Shown here: in pieces, positions 17,857 to 29,402 of the stretch
Numbering within the stretch: the first letter of the stretch is position 1
Layout: every line of letters begins with the position of its first letter
From: Methylovulum psychrotolerans
GTDB lineage: Bacteria > Pseudomonadota > Gammaproteobacteria > Methylococcales > Methylomonadaceae
Direction: 5' to 3'
DNA: 64,000 nt
NCBI RefSeq assembly: GCF_002923755.1
Contig: NZ_PGFZ01000001.1
Coordinates: 512,009 to 576,008, forward strand
Position numbers and translations under genes: made by a program
The notes under the pieces: generated by a model
Seen by the model: the letters and a program-made list of their open reading frames with translations, nothing else
Databases searched by the model: none
What the model was told of the DNA's origin: nothing

Positions 17857-18861
17857 TTAAGCGTCCTGATGATAACGGATAATCCGCTCCACTTCGTTTT
17901 TTGAGCCTAAAATGACCGGCACCCGCTGGTGTACGCCAGACGGTTTAATGTCCAACACCCGTTCATAACCTGTCGTACACATCCCGCCCGCCTGTTCGAT
18001 AATGAACGCCATAGGATTGGCTTCGTACATAATCCGCAGTTTGGCGGGTTTGGTCGGGTCACGGTTATCCAAAGGATATAAAAACACCCCGCCACGGTTC
18101 AGGATACGGTAGACATCGGCGACAAACGAGGCGACCCAACGCATATTAAAGTCTTTGCCGCGCACCCCTTCCTTACCTTGCAGACATTCGTCAATATAAC
18201 GCTGGACTGGAGCTTCCCAGAACCGATGGTTAGACATATTAATCGCAAACTCGCCTGTTTCTTCGGGGATACGCATATTAGGGTGGGTCAGCATAAATTC
18301 GCCAATATCCTGGTCGAGCGTAAAGCCGTTCACACCTTGTCCGGTCGTTAAAATCAGCATGGTAGACGGACCATACAAGACAAATCCCGCACAAACCTGC
18401 TCGGCACCTTTCGCCAAGAAATCATCCAAAGTCGGCTCAATGCCTTCACGGCAACGCAATACCGAAAAAATCGTCCCGACCGCCAAATTGACATCAATAT
18501 TGGACGAGCCGTCCAAAGGATCGAACATGACCAGATACTTGCCCTTGGTGTAATGCGCCGGGATAGTAATGACATCATCTATCTCCTCGGAAGCCATACC
18601 CGCCAGATGTCCCGTCCAAATTAACTGGTTAACCATAATATCATGCGTGATAATATCCAGCTTCTTCTGCACCTCACCCTGGACATTTTCCGAACCGGCA
18701 CTGCCTAACACCCCAATCAACTGGCCTCTACTGACTTTATGGGCGATTTGCTTGCAAGCGGTGACGATATTATTCAGCAGCAAGGTAAAAGTGCCGGACG
18801 CATCGGGCCACTCGCGTTGCTGCTCTATAATAAATCGGGTTAATGTTACTTTGTTGCTCAT
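17857..18861 (-). CDS. fbp: Fructose-1,6-bisphosphatase class I
   Basis: 334 residues, normal length. Cytosolic Mg2+-dependent enzyme that dephosphorylates fructose-1,6-bisphosphate in gluconeogenesis and sugar-phosphate cycles. It shows MASEEIDD, the metal and phosphate site [19 protein letters not shown] (about residues 111-129) and GVFLYPLD near the C-terminus. Monocistronic. In organisms with the ribulose monophosphate or Calvin cycle it is also used to regenerate sugar acceptors; which applies here cannot be told from this window. Confidence 0.97.
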   Translation of the reverse strand: MSNKVTLTRFIIEQQREWPDASGTFTLLLNNIVTACKQIAHKVSRGQLIGVLGSAGSENVQGEVQKKLDIITHDIMVNQLIWTGHLAGMASEEIDDVITIPAHYTKGKYLVMFDPLDGSSNIDVNLAVGTIFSVLRCREGIEPTLDDFLAKGAEQVCAGFVLYGPSTMLILTTGQGVNGFTLDQDIGEFMLTHPNMRIPEETGEFAINMSNHRFWEAPVQRYIDECLQGKEGVRGKDFNMRWVASFVADVYRILNRGGVFLYPLDNRDPTKPAKLRIMYEANPMAFIIEQAGGMCTTGYERVLDIKPSGVHQRVPVILGSKNEVERIIRYHQDA

Positions 18862-18954
18862 ACTGACTCTCTGTTCTGTTTAAAAATGAATGGTCCGGCA
18901 CGGGTTGCCGAACCCCGCCAAGGCACACTTTAGCTGAGTCCGGCGGGATTTGTC

Positions 18955-18970
18955 TGTTAACCCGTTAACA
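18955..18970. promoter_or_regulatory. Short perfect palindrome upstream of fbp
   Basis: TGTTAAC and GTTAACA arms with a 2-base spacer, 94 bases before the fbp start. It has the form of an operator for a dimeric regulator. No regulator is identified, so it may be coincidence. Confidence 0.3.
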
Positions 18971-19089
18971 AGGGATGGATATAGGGGCACGCAACCGCTA
19001 GGCATGGAGACGTTTGCGTTATGGGTCTGGCGGCATTGTTATTAGGGGGCGATGGAGGATAGGGGCAAACACCCAAAAGCTAAGCCAAA

Positions 19090-19359
19090 TTATTTTTTTA
19101 AAAAGTGGTTATACACCTTAAACGACAGGATAGTTGCCGCCAGTATGAACGTGACAATATTAGCCAGCACAATGGCCTTGTCGGCGATATAAAGGCCATA
19201 GATTAACCAACAAAACACTCCGGCAGTAAACAGGCTGTACATACCCATGGACAGCGAATCGGTGTCACGCGTCTTAATGGTCAAAATGGCTTGCGGCAAG
19301 AATGAGCTGGTGGTCAGCACGGCGGCAATGTAGCCAATAATGTCAGGCGTTATTTCCAT
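19090..19359 (-). CDS. SemiSWEET-type PQ-loop small sugar transporter
   Basis: 89 residues, three predicted membrane helices forming a single triple-helix bundle, with the PQ motif in SSFLPQAILTIKTRDTDSLS (helix 1 to loop) and SMGMYSLF. Bacterial SemiSWEETs of this length act as dimers in the inner membrane and move sugars; the actual substrate is unknown here. It stands alone between fbp and the large unknown membrane protein. Confidence 0.88.
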   Translation of the reverse strand: MEITPDIIGYIAAVLTTSSFLPQAILTIKTRDTDSLSMGMYSLFTAGVFCWLIYGLYIADKAIVLANIVTFILAATILSFKVYNHFLKK

Positions 19360-19454
19360 AGAGTAGGCAGTTTATGCTAAATGAGTTTGGCTGGTAGTCT
19401 AGTGAGTCGTTATCGGCCTGTCAATACAGGCGCTCTATCCACACGGCAATAGTA

Positions 19455-20990
19455 TCATTTAACATCTGGCTTTGCTGTTTTGAAACGGACAGAGGCCCCT
19501 AAGAAGCCGAGAACGAAGAATGCTGTGCCGACCAAGGTAAAGCGCAGGTTAGTTTCTTGGAGGGTCAAATCGTCGGTTGCATACAGCATAATAATGACGG
19601 CGATTAATCCCCAAACAAAAAAACGCAATATAGCGGTTAAAATAAGCTTGCTTAAGGTTTCCGATTCGTCCACCGGCGTGTCCATCCGATAGGCCACAAA
19701 ACCACAGATGAGCGCGGGCAAAATTCCCCAGCGCATGTGATCTATAAAACTTGCCAGAAAATTGAAATTATCTTTATAGTAAGTTAACTCAAGAATAAGC
19801 GTTGATGCCGTCGTGCTGACCATAAAGCCCATGATCATCATTGCCAGATAGAACCCATAGTTTAAGTCAGCTTGCACCTGTTGGTGCCTGAAAGCAAACC
19901 TGCGTAGGATAAAAGTAAAGGTTATCGGGAGGACATACATCAAAATGGCGTAAGCGACCCAGCGCAATGTCGTGTAATCAAAGTGCGCCAGCGGTTGGTC
20001 AGGAAATAGGAAGGCGTTGTGTAGCGCAACCGAAATCTCCCGTCCCAATATGACCCCAAGGGCCGTCGCCGCCATAAAAATCAGGATATATTTATACGCG
20101 TGTTGCAGGCGGGCTTCGTGGACATTGCCGCCGAGCTGTTTTACGGTTGCCCATAACTCATTTTCGCTGGCGCTCCCGAATACGACCAAGGCGGCGAGCA
20201 AGCGGCAGAGCAAGCCGGTAAGGTGGTCCAGTTCCTTTATCAGCTTAAGCGTCTTGGTATAGTGGGGCTCCGCTTCTTTCCAGATGACCACTTTTTCCGA
20301 CATCGCATTGAAGGAGATACAAATTTCCCCCCATTGCAATGACGGCTCGGCGAATAAGCGCCGAAAAGACTGTTGGATGACATAGCTTTGTATTTGCTCA
20401 AAAAGTAGGCAATTGTGCGCCCATTTATACTCAACGGTGGTGCTGGATTTTTCGAAATCGCCCGAATCGATGCTCGCCACCAGCAAGCGCTTGCCGATTT
20501 GTGCCTTGAGGCTATCATCGACCGCAGACAAGCGCGCTGCAATGAGAGCGTTATAAACCTCCACCGCTTTTGTCGGTATAGCAAAAGCATCATGGATGCC
20601 GTCCCGCAAATTAAGCAAGGGATTGAGCTTACTTTCCCAATCCACAAGAAAAAGAAATAGTCCGGCGGCAACCAAAGGTATGAGGGTATTTCCGTCCAAG
20701 CCATTCAGGAGATTCAGTAGCCCTTGGGAACGGAAATTATTCACGATAAGCGTGACAAGCGGCTCTAAAGGCAACCACCGCCAAGTGAGCAAACCGAAAA
20801 GGGCCGCCATTAATGTGCAATACGAAGCAATCCCTAGCCAGTAAGTGCTCCTGCGGATAAAGTATTCGGGCAATGTCGGTTCAGAGCCCAATTGGATCCG
20901 GCGTTTTTGGAAGGATTGATAGGCAAAGAAGGATACTGCTAAGGCGCCAAGTAACTGCACCCCAAAAAAAATGAATTGTTCGCTAGCCAT
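19455..20990 (-). CDS. Multi-pass membrane protein of unknown function with a large cytoplasmic middle domain
   Basis: 511 residues. Three hydrophobic segments in the first 125 residues are followed by a long soluble, mostly helical stretch (about 130-300) with few recognisable features. Then five to six further helices run between about 305 and 505. I recognise no family signature. The soluble middle domain flanked by membrane bundles suggests a sensor or gate rather than a metabolite carrier, but this is speculation. It is next to the degraded 21-22 kb region and is intact. Confidence 0.65.
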   Translation of the reverse strand: MASEQFIFFGVQLLGALAVSFFAYQSFQKRRIQLGSEPTLPEYFIRRSTYWLGIASYCTLMAALFGLLTWRWLPLEPLVTLIVNNFRSQGLLNLLNGLDGNTLIPLVAAGLFLFLVDWESKLNPLLNLRDGIHDAFAIPTKAVEVYNALIAARLSAVDDSLKAQIGKRLLVASIDSGDFEKSSTTVEYKWAHNCLLFEQIQSYVIQQSFRRLFAEPSLQWGEICISFNAMSEKVVIWKEAEPHYTKTLKLIKELDHLTGLLCRLLAALVVFGSASENELWATVKQLGGNVHEARLQHAYKYILIFMAATALGVILGREISVALHNAFLFPDQPLAHFDYTTLRWVAYAILMYVLPITFTFILRRFAFRHQQVQADLNYGFYLAMMIMGFMVSTTASTLILELTYYKDNFNFLASFIDHMRWGILPALICGFVAYRMDTPVDESETLSKLILTAILRFFVWGLIAVIIMLYATDDLTLQETNLRFTLVGTAFFVLGFLGASVRFKTAKPDVK

Positions 20991-21216
20991 TGTGAAGGGG
21001 TTCCTTTATCTTAGGCGTTGTAAAGATTAACGCCTGTGCTTGGTTGCTATCAGGAGCCGCATAAATGGCACTGATTTTTCACACTACCATTTTGACAACT
21101 GCCGCCCAGTATTATAAGGCCCTATATGGGTTTTAGTGTCTTTTTATCCTTAAAAAATAGGCTCATATTGTGTTTTGAGGACAGGTGCAAATAAGGCATT
21201 AAAATTTTGGCCCTAT

Positions 21217-21378
21217 ATGCTGGTAGAAAACCCAACCCGCCGTATTCAGGCATTGCACCGGATTGAATGAGGCCAAATTCGACAGCCTGCTGCCGCATTT
21301 TGAAAAACACGGGTATACACGCTCCGTTGCACACAGAGACGTGCTTAGTTTGGACGTTAATTTGGATATTGTCTAATA
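21217..21378 (+). pseudogene. Transposase N-terminal fragment, frameshifted
   Basis: The frame starts MLVENPTRRIQAL and is interrupted by one extra C at about 21256. It continues in another frame as TGLNEAKFDSLLPHFEKHGYTRS, the N-terminal helix-turn-helix segment typical of IS5-like or DDE-4 transposases. The remaining catalytic part is missing. Remnant of an insertion sequence. Confidence 0.65.
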
Positions 21379-21514
21379 GTTAAATGCGTCACTGCCATTA
21401 AATTAAGCGCCATAGCCGTTCATGCCGGGCTTATCCCCAAAACACAAGAAGAAGCGGGAGTAAATTAGATTAGAAAATAGAACTGCTTTTATTTGCCTTT
21501 GCTTGTTTAGGCCG

Positions 21515-21688
21515 GAACACGCTGTTTTCGAATTGCTGGTAAAAGATGATGGCGTAGGTTTTAATCAAAACCTTCCCACCGCTGGAACGGGTATCCTTTC
21601 CATGCGCGAGCGTACAGCTTCACTTCCCGTTGGCCTGTTTTTAATCGAAACTGCTGTAGGCCAAGGAACAACTATTACAATTACATAG
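21515..21688 (+). pseudogene. C-terminal remnant of a NarL-type sensor histidine kinase
   Basis: Only the end of the ATP-binding domain remains: LLVKDDGVGF (G1 box), GTGILSMRERTASL (G2 box region) and GQGTTITIT at the stop. Upstream, no frame contains the dimerisation domain or sensor part. It is followed without a gap by the response-regulator remnant. Confidence 0.7.
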
Positions 21689-22052
21689 AGGCCACGCAGG
21701 CCGGGGCGCTGTCCTATCTACTGAAAGATACCGACCCTGATGAATTGGTCGCGGCAATCCGCGCTGCCGCACGGGGCGAAAGCACTTTAAGTCCGCGCAT
21801 TGCAACCCTGTTAATGACCGCTATGTCGCGCCGTCACCTTGATCGCGCCCTTCATGAAGAACTCAGTGACCGGGAGATGCAGGTTCTGTTGTTGCTTGCC
21901 CAAGGACTTGCCAATGTTTTGATTGCCGAGAAGCTGGTATTGGTGAAAAAACCGTAAAGTCCCACGTCAGCAACATCCTTTCCAAGCTTTATTTAACAGA
22001 CCGCACTCAAGCAACGGCGTATGCGTGGCGGCACCGTTTGCTGACCCAGTAA
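21688..22052 (+). pseudogene. Remnant of a LuxR/NarL-type response regulator, frameshifted
   Basis: Begins in the middle of a receiver domain (GALSYLLKDTDPDELVAAIR) and has lost the phosphorylation site. It continues with a linker and the LuxR helix-turn-helix ([18 protein letters not shown]). A lost base near 21941 shifts the frame; beyond it [20 protein letters not shown] and the natural stop are still readable. A deletion must have joined the kinase end to the regulator middle. Confidence 0.75.
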
Positions 22053-22075
22053 GTTTTATGCGCAACACCTGCCGA

Positions 22076-22555
22076 TTACGGCATGTTAATACGGGTGCCG
22101 AGCAAATAATCACACCACGGCCACGTCACGCACCAATTGCCGCTACAGGCGGCTTGCTGGCAAAGGTGATGGTCGTAATGCCAACGCAGATGCCGCCGCG
22201 CCCAGTCAGGATCCAGATGCCCCCGGCGGTGTTTGTAATAATACAGCGCCAGCGACAGATAAAGGCTCCAGGCCATTGCGGGTAGCAGCAACAATAACGG
22301 CAGATGCAACAGCACCAGGCCCAGCAAAACGGCCAGCTCTTTAGTTTGGGTATTCCAAACCGATAGCCTGATCGCCCGATAGCCGGGGTCAACCATAGCG
22401 CACCGGGCGCAGACCGCATGATGCTCATGTAAATGGTAAGCCCAAAAACTGGTAGGTTTAGCCCCTAAGCCATGCAGGATATACTTGTGCATCAGCCATT
22501 CTCCCGCATTGGCATATAGCAAACCCAGCAAAAACTGCATGGTTAACAGCAACAT
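22076..22555 (-). CDS. Fatty-acid-hydroxylase / sterol-desaturase-like small membrane protein
   Basis: 159 residues, hydrophobic, with His clusters of the membrane di-iron type: HKYILHG, YHLHEHH, KHRRGHLDPDWARRHLRWHYDHH. These clusters usually bind a di-iron centre that hydroxylates or desaturates lipids. It is shorter than most family members but the His pattern looks complete. It lies 7 bases downstream of hemF and is likely co-transcribed. A second ATG at 22540 (MQFLLGLL) is also possible. Confidence 0.75.
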   Translation of the reverse strand: MLLLTMQFLLGLLYANAGEWLMHKYILHGLGAKPTSFWAYHLHEHHAVCARCAMVDPGYRAIRLSVWNTQTKELAVLLGLVLLHLPLLLLLPAMAWSLYLSLALYYYKHRRGHLDPDWARRHLRWHYDHHLCQQAACSGNWCVTWPWCDYLLGTRINMP

Positions 22556-22562
22556 CGGCGAC

Positions 22563-23516
<954 letters not shown>

Positions 23517-23730
23517 CTATCAGCTTTCTTAGCAAATTCCCAAAAAATTCCATAATTATTTTAAGGTTAGTCTGGGCGGAAACAGCACAACGCTAGCGGC
23601 GTTTTTTTCACTGCTGCCGCAGCCAGTACGGTACGGCATTTGCACCCGCCAAAGCCTTATCATATTGCAATTCCCCCAATATCAGGTAGATTGTGCTTTT
23701 TAGCGACACTTTTTTCACTTTCCAACAGCT

Positions 23731-24411
23731 ATGTATAATTTTTTATCTTTCCAAGTCCACGGCGGCGCGGATCATGGTGATAGCGGCGGCTTGGCGGATG
23801 GCCTGGTCAGCTTGCTGGGCTTTATTGAAGGGCTTACCGCCCAAAGCCCAAGCGGTATGTTTACGACCTTGTTACCGGGATTATCGGCAATGGCGAACAT
23901 CCATCCGATGTTAGTGCATTTCCCCATTGCCTTTCTGGTGGCTTTTTTTATGATTGACAGCATAGCGACCCTGGCAAAAAAACCTACCTGGCGCATGGCC
24001 GCAACTTGGTTTTTATACTTAGGCACAGTGGCGGCGGGATTTACGGTCATGGCGGGCTTTATCGCCGCCGACTCCGTACCGCACGGCGATAACGTCCACG
24101 CCATTATGGAACGCCATGAACATTTTGGCGTCTGGGTCTTAGCCTTAGCCAGCATCCTCTCCATTTGGCGTAACCAAGCGGGAGTCGCCTTACGCGGCGC
24201 GGCCAACGGCTTATTTTTATTTGCCTCCGGGGTATTGTGTTTGCTGTTGGCCTTGGGTGCGGACTTGGGTGGCCTGATGGTCTACCACTACGGTGTGGCC
24301 GTCGCCGCCGTCCCGGTCACCGAAACGGCAACGGCGCATCATCATGACCATGCGGGGCAAGACCAAGACCATCATGAAGATGGGCATGGGCATGATGAAC
24401 ACCCACAATAG
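23731..24411 (+). CDS. DUF2231 membrane protein with His/Asp-rich C-terminal tail
   Basis: 226 residues. After a soluble N-terminal 55 residues (with [11 protein letters not shown]) comes [19 protein letters not shown], the DUF2231 hallmark. Four membrane helices follow, with conserved-looking His in [14 protein letters not shown]. The last 26 residues are almost only His, Asp, Glu and Gly ([22 protein letters not shown]), a likely metal-binding tail. DUF2231 proteins are often near cytochrome or metal-export genes; none is adjacent here. Confidence 0.85.
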   Translation: MYNFLSFQVHGGADHGDSGGLADGLVSLLGFIEGLTAQSPSGMFTTLLPGLSAMANIHPMLVHFPIAFLVAFFMIDSIATLAKKPTWRMAATWFLYLGTVAAGFTVMAGFIAADSVPHGDNVHAIMERHEHFGVWVLALASILSIWRNQAGVALRGAANGLFLFASGVLCLLLALGADLGGLMVYHYGVAVAAVPVTETATAHHHDHAGQDQDHHEDGHGHDEHPQ

Positions 24412-24515
24412 CCTCCCGAAACGTTATCCCAGCCCGCTTAATAGCCTTTAAAACCTTGTTAAGCGCTAGATAACGCTTTTATTGTCATAAATTTTCTAAA
24501 TTCCCATATCACTTT

Positions 24516-25148
24516 ATGCGAACTCGCGTTAAAATTTGCGGTTTTACCCGTGTCGAGGATGCGGTGGTTGCCGCCCAAGCAGGTGTTGATGCTATTGGCC
24601 TTGTGTTTTATCCGCCCAGCCCGCGCCATGTCGGGATAGCCCAAGCGCAGGCAATCGTCGCTGCCCTACCCGCTTTCACTTCGGTGGTGGCGTTGTTTGT
24701 CGATGCCCACGCTGAGCAAATACACGACGTGTTAGCACAAGTCCCCATCGACTGCCTGCAATTTCATGGCGATGAGACACCCGCACAATGCCGGCTCTAT
24801 AACAAGCGCTACATTAAAGCGGTACGGATGCAGGCCGACACCGATGTCGGCCAACTGGCGCGGGCCTATCACGATGCCGCCGGGCTATTGCTGGATGCCT
24901 ACCACCCCAACGCTAAAGGCGGTACTGGCAGCACCTTTGATTGGGAGCTGATCCCGCCGCATTGCGCCTTGCCGATTATTTTGGCGGGTGGGTTGGAACC
25001 GGGCAACGCGATACAGGCAATACAGGCGGTACGGCCTTATGCGCTGGATGTCAGCAGCGGCGTGGAAGTCGATAAAGGTATTAAAGATGCGCAAAAAATG
25101 CGTGCGTTTTTAAAGGAAGTTAACCAAGGGGATACAATAATAATATGA
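24516..25148 (+). CDS. trpF: Phosphoribosylanthranilate isomerase
   Basis: 210 residues, TIM barrel. Third step of tryptophan synthesis from anthranilate. It shows [25 protein letters not shown] with the catalytic Cys, [17 protein letters not shown] and [16 protein letters not shown] near the end (phosphate site). Its stop overlaps the trpB start (ATGA). Heads the trpFBA-accD-folC-dedD-cvpA-purF run. No leader peptide rich in Trp is evident upstream. Confidence 0.97.
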   Translation: MRTRVKICGFTRVEDAVVAAQAGVDAIGLVFYPPSPRHVGIAQAQAIVAALPAFTSVVALFVDAHAEQIHDVLAQVPIDCLQFHGDETPAQCRLYNKRYIKAVRMQADTDVGQLARAYHDAAGLLLDAYHPNAKGGTGSTFDWELIPPHCALPIILAGGLEPGNAIQAIQAVRPYALDVSSGVEVDKGIKDAQKMRAFLKEVNQGDTIII

Positions 25149-26347
25149 CAGATAAATACACCATGCCCGATGCACGCGGACACTTCGGCCCTTACGGCGG
25201 TATGTTCGTAGCTGAAACCCTCATGCCGCCGATTCAGGAACTGAACGCCGCTTACCAACAGTATTTGGGCGACCCTGACTTTATCGCCGAACTGGATAAA
25301 GACTTACAATATTATGTCGGACGGCCTTCGCCCTTATACCATGCCGAACGCTGGAGCCGCGAATTGGGCGGGGCGCAAATTTATTTGAAGCGCGAAGACC
25401 TCAACCACACCGGTTCGCATAAAATCAACAATACCGTCGGCCAAGCCTTGCTTGCCAAACGCATGGGCAAAACCCGAATCATTGCCGAAACCGGCGCAGG
25501 CCAACACGGTGTCGCCACTGCGACCGTCGCCGCCCGTTTAGGTCTGGAATGCGTGGTTTACATGGGCGCGGTCGATGTCGCGCGGCAATCGCTAAACGTC
25601 TACCGCATGAAACTGCTGGGCGCGACCGTAGTCGCCGTCGAATCCGGCTCCAAAACCCTGAAAGACGCATTGAACGAAGCCTTGCGCGATTGGGTCACTA
25701 ATGTCGACAACACCTTCTATATTATCGGTACGGTAGCAGGCCCCCATCCCTACCCTGCCATGGTCAGGGATTTTCAGGCCATTATTGGCCGCGAAGCCAA
25801 AGCACAATGCTTGGCGGCGACAGGCGGCCTGCCCGATGCTTTAGTCGCCTGTGTCGGCGGCGGCTCCAACGCCATCGGCCTGTTCTATCCGTTTATTGAC
25901 GATGCCAGCGTCGCCCTGTACGGGGTCGAAGCCGCCGGAGACGGTATCGAAACCGGACGGCATTCCGCGCCGCTATCCGCAGGCCGCCCAGGTGTCCTGC
26001 ACGGCAACCGCACCTACTTGATGTCTGATGATGATGGGGAAATTATCGAAACCCATTCCATTTCCGCCGGCTTAGATTATCCGGGTGTCGGCCCCGAACA
26101 TGCGTGGCTAAAAGATACCGGGCGGGCAAATTACGTCAGCATCACCGATAACGAAGCCTTGGGTGGCTTTTATGCCCTGACCCGCATGGAAGGCATTATC
26201 CCTGCGCTGGAATCCAGCCATGCTATGGCTTACACCATGAAACTGGCGCCAACCCTGCGCCCCGACCAAACGATTATCGTCAACCTGTCAGGGCGTGGCG
26301 ACAAAGACATGCAAACTATGGCAAGACGTGAAGGAATAGAACTGTGA
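25145..26347 (+). CDS. trpB: Tryptophan synthase beta chain
   Basis: 400 residues. PLP enzyme joining indole and serine. The PLP lysine lies in [13 protein letters not shown] (about residue 89), the phosphate-binding loop in [10 protein letters not shown], and the ammonium and substrate region in [12 protein letters not shown]. Start and stop overlap both neighbours (ATGA with trpF, GTGA with trpA), typical of a coupled alpha-beta complex. Confidence 0.98.
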   Translation: MTDKYTMPDARGHFGPYGGMFVAETLMPPIQELNAAYQQYLGDPDFIAELDKDLQYYVGRPSPLYHAERWSRELGGAQIYLKREDLNHTGSHKINNTVGQALLAKRMGKTRIIAETGAGQHGVATATVAARLGLECVVYMGAVDVARQSLNVYRMKLLGATVVAVESGSKTLKDALNEALRDWVTNVDNTFYIIGTVAGPHPYPAMVRDFQAIIGREAKAQCLAATGGLPDALVACVGGGSNAIGLFYPFIDDASVALYGVEAAGDGIETGRHSAPLSAGRPGVLHGNRTYLMSDDDGEIIETHSISAGLDYPGVGPEHAWLKDTGRANYVSITDNEALGGFYALTRMEGIIPALESSHAMAYTMKLAPTLRPDQTIIVNLSGRGDKDMQTMARREGIEL

Positions 26348-27156
26348 GCCGATTAGCCGCAACTTTTGAAGCACTGGCCCAAACAGGCCGTAAAGCCCTG
26401 ATCCCTTTCATTACCGCAGGCGACCCGTATCCCGAATTTACCGTGCCGATGATGCACGCAATGGTCGAAGCCGGGGTAGACGTGATTGAATTGGGCATAC
26501 CCTTCTCTGATCCTATGGCCGACGGCCCGGTCATCCAACGCGCCAGCGAACGTGCTTTAGCCCATAAAATGAGCTTACGCCGTACCTTAGCAATGGCGAT
26601 GGAGTTCCGCCGCAGCAACCGCCATACCCCGATTGTGCTGATGGGCTATCTTAACCCCATTGAAGCGATGGGCTATGAAGCGTTTGCCAATGCCGCCCAA
26701 CGTGCCGAAGTGGACGGCATCTTAACCGTCGATTTGCCGCCCGAAGAAGGCGAAGAATGCGCCGCGTTGCTGAAAGCGCGGGACATAGACCCTATCTTTC
26801 TGCTCGCCCCGAACAGCAGTTCCGAGCGTATCCAAAAAATGGACGCAGTCGGCAGCGGATACCTGTATTATGTCTCCCTAAAAGGCGTAACAGGCGCGGG
26901 ACATTTGAATATCGCCGACGTTAAGACAAAATTGGAACAATTACGCGCCAACACCCGCTTGCCGGTCGCTATCGGTTTTGGTGTCAAAGATGCCGACACC
27001 GCTAAAACAATTGCCGCATTAGGCGACGGCGTAGTAGTGGGCAGTGCCTTAATCAGCAAAATTGAGGCGAACCTTGACAGCCCCGAACAAGCGAAAAAAG
27101 AAATTATTGAATTGTTGGCCGCCATGCGCCACGCTATGGACAATAACGGAGCCTAA
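26344..27156 (+). CDS. trpA: Tryptophan synthase alpha chain
   Basis: 270 residues. Cleaves indole-3-glycerol phosphate. It shows [29 protein letters not shown] with catalytic Glu and Asp, and [10 protein letters not shown]. It starts with GTG overlapping the trpB stop as GTGA; no ATG alternative nearby fits the family. Three bases separate it from accD. Confidence 0.98.
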   Translation: MSRLAATFEALAQTGRKALIPFITAGDPYPEFTVPMMHAMVEAGVDVIELGIPFSDPMADGPVIQRASERALAHKMSLRRTLAMAMEFRRSNRHTPIVLMGYLNPIEAMGYEAFANAAQRAEVDGILTVDLPPEEGEECAALLKARDIDPIFLLAPNSSSERIQKMDAVGSGYLYYVSLKGVTGAGHLNIADVKTKLEQLRANTRLPVAIGFGVKDADTAKTIAALGDGVVVGSALISKIEANLDSPEQAKKEIIELLAAMRHAMDNNGA

Positions 27157-27159
27157 AAA

Positions 27160-28089
27160 ATGAGTTGGTTAGAAAAATTACGCCCAGCTTTTATCAAAAC
27201 GGATGCGTCCGCAAAGAAAACCACCGTACCCGAAGGATTGTGGAGCAAATGTGCCAACTGTAACGCCATTCTCTATAACTCGGAACTGGAAAAAAACTAC
27301 AGCGTCTGTCCGAAATGCGACCATCACATGCGCATTTCCGCCAGGGCGCGGCTGAACCTATTTTTAGACGAAGGTACGCGTGAAGAAATCGGCAAAAACG
27401 TCAAACCGCTGGACCCGCTAAAATTTAAAGACACCAAAAAATATAAAGAACGCCTAGTCATCGCCCAAAAACAAACCAAAGAAACTGATGCGCTCGTCGT
27501 CATGAAAGGCCAACTCCAAGGCCAAGATGTGGTGGTTGCTGCCTTCGAGTTTAGCTTTATGGGCGGTTCTATGGGTTCGGTGGTCGGCGAACGCTTTGTG
27601 CGCGGCATTAACAAAAGTGTCGAATTGGGCATTCCGTTTGTCGCCTTTACCTCCAGCGGCGGCGCACGGATGCAAGAATCGTTGTTCTCCTTATTCCAAA
27701 TGACCAAAACCAGCGCCGCCCTGACACGCTTGTCTGAACGGGGCATCCCCTATATTTCGATCATGACCGACCCGACCATGGGCGGCGTATCGGCGAGCTT
27801 AGCGATGCTCGGCGACATTAATGTCGCCGAACCTAATGCCCTGATCGGCTTTGCTGGCCCCAGGGTCATTGAGCAGACCGTGCGGGAAAAATTGCCCGAA
27901 GGCTTCCAACGCAGCGAATTTTTACAAGAACACGGGGCGATTGATATGATTATCGACCGCCGCGACATGCGCGACAAAATCGCCAGTATCCTTGCCATCC
28001 TGACCGCAAGCCAACACACCCGGCGCACCGCCGCCCTTGAAGAAACCGCCAGCCCCGTTGACGCTCCGGCTGTTGTCGTCCCTGTTTAA
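27160..28089 (+). CDS. accD: Acetyl-CoA carboxylase, carboxyltransferase beta subunit
   Basis: 309 residues. Forms the carboxyltransferase with AccA and makes malonyl-CoA for fatty acid synthesis. The N-terminal zinc ribbon is [20 protein letters not shown] followed by PKCDHHM. The crotonase-fold body has [26 protein letters not shown] and [12 protein letters not shown]. Its position between trpA and folC is the gene order I know from many gammaproteobacteria. Confidence 0.98.
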   Translation: MSWLEKLRPAFIKTDASAKKTTVPEGLWSKCANCNAILYNSELEKNYSVCPKCDHHMRISARARLNLFLDEGTREEIGKNVKPLDPLKFKDTKKYKERLVIAQKQTKETDALVVMKGQLQGQDVVVAAFEFSFMGGSMGSVVGERFVRGINKSVELGIPFVAFTSSGGARMQESLFSLFQMTKTSAALTRLSERGIPYISIMTDPTMGGVSASLAMLGDINVAEPNALIGFAGPRVIEQTVREKLPEGFQRSEFLQEHGAIDMIIDRRDMRDKIASILAILTASQHTRRTAALEETASPVDAPAVVVPV

Positions 28090-28121
28090 GCAGGGCATAG
28101 CAACGTAAGCTTATTTTGATA

Positions 28122-29402
28122 ATGCATTTTGATTCACTACCCGGCTGGTTGCGTTGGCAAGAAGGCTTACATCCCTTAGCAATCGATTTAGGCTTAGAGC
28201 GCGTCGCCGCCGTTTATGACGCGCTTAACCCTCAGCGCCTAAAACCTTTGACCATTACCGTTGCCGGTACCAATGGCAAAGGTTCGTGCGTGGCATATCT
28301 GGAGGCTTTCTACAAAGCCCAAGGCTACCGTGTCGGCGCGTATACCTCGCCGCACATCCTCAGGTATAATGAGCGCATCAAAATCAATGGCGAACCGGTT
28401 AGCGACGAGCTGATCTGCGCGGCGTTCACGCGCATAGAAGCCGTCCGCGCCGGGCATTCGTTAAGTTATTTTGAATTTGGCACCCTAGCGGCCTTGGATA
28501 TTTTTTGGCGTTCCGACCTTGATATCCAACTGTTGGAAGTAGGTCTAGGCGGACGGCTAGATGCCGTCAATATTGTCGATCCTGATGCCGCCATCGTTAC
28601 CAGCATCGGCATAGACCATGTGTATTGGTTAGGTGACACCCGTGAAGCGATAGGGGGTGAAAAGGCAGGTATATTCCGCCCCGCCACCCCCGCCATCGTC
28701 AGCGACCTGGAGCCGCCCGCCTCGGTCATTGCCACCGCCCAAGCACAGCAAGCCCGGCTCTATTGTCTCAATCAGCAGTTCCACTACAGCCAACAGCAGC
28801 AAGGCTGGACATGGTCTGCCGAAGGCCGCCAGCTTGACGGCTTGCCTGAACCGGCTCTGAAAGGCGAACACCAATACCGCAATGCTTCCGCCGCCATTTT
28901 GGCGACGCAGTTGCTGTCCGAACGTCTGCCCGTCGGTGCCGATGCCATCCGCTCAGGCCTGGCAAACGTCCGCTTAGCGGGGCGTTTCCAACAGCTTCCG
29001 GGTGACATGACGGTTATCCTTGATGTCGGACACAATCCCGAAGCCGTGAAAACCTTGGTCGCTTATCTCAAGCAGTACTATCCTGACCGGACAATACACG
29101 CCGTTTTCGCCATGATGAAAGACAAAGACATTGCCAGCGTCTTGGACATTATGCACCCTGTCGTCCATAACTGGTATTTCGCGCCCTTGGCCAACCACCG
29201 GGCTATTACCGAAACCGCCATGCGCGAGATTTTTTTACAAAGTCCGGTTAGCAAGGTATCCTTTGGCTTTAGCGGATTTAAGGATGCGTTTGACGCGGCA
29301 AAAAGCCAAGCCCATCCAGATGATGTGCTGTTGGTTTTTGGCTCGTTCTTTTTGGTGTCTGATTGTTTGCATGAATTTGAGAAAAGTGAGTTGACAACAT
29401 GA
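28122..29402 (+). CDS. folC: Folylpolyglutamate / dihydrofolate synthase
   Basis: 426 residues from the ATG at 28122; a TTG two codons upstream is less likely. Makes dihydrofolate from dihydropteroate and adds glutamates. P-loop TVAGTNGKGSCVAYLE (about residue 48), YTSPHILRYNERIKI, and DVGHNPEAVKTLVAYL in the Mur-ligase-like C-terminal domain. The stop overlaps the dedD start (ATGA). Confidence 0.96.
   Translation: MHFDSLPGWLRWQEGLHPLAIDLGLERVAAVYDALNPQRLKPLTITVAGTNGKGSCVAYLEAFYKAQGYRVGAYTSPHILRYNERIKINGEPVSDELICAAFTRIEAVRAGHSLSYFEFGTLAALDIFWRSDLDIQLLEVGLGGRLDAVNIVDPDAAIVTSIGIDHVYWLGDTREAIGGEKAGIFRPATPAIVSDLEPPASVIATAQAQQARLYCLNQQFHYSQQQQGWTWSAEGRQLDGLPEPALKGEHQYRNASAAILATQLLSERLPVGADAIRSGLANVRLAGRFQQLPGDMTVILDVGHNPEAVKTLVAYLKQYYPDRTIHAVFAMMKDKDIASVLDIMHPVVHNWYFAPLANHRAITETAMREIFLQSPVSKVSFGFSGFKDAFDAAKSQAHPDDVLLVFGSFFLVSDCLHEFEKSELTT

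Noticed and set aside
24412-24515. Possible trp attenuator before trpF
   Set aside because: There is a short AAGCG/CGCTT hairpin near 24460 but no leader peptide with Trp codons.
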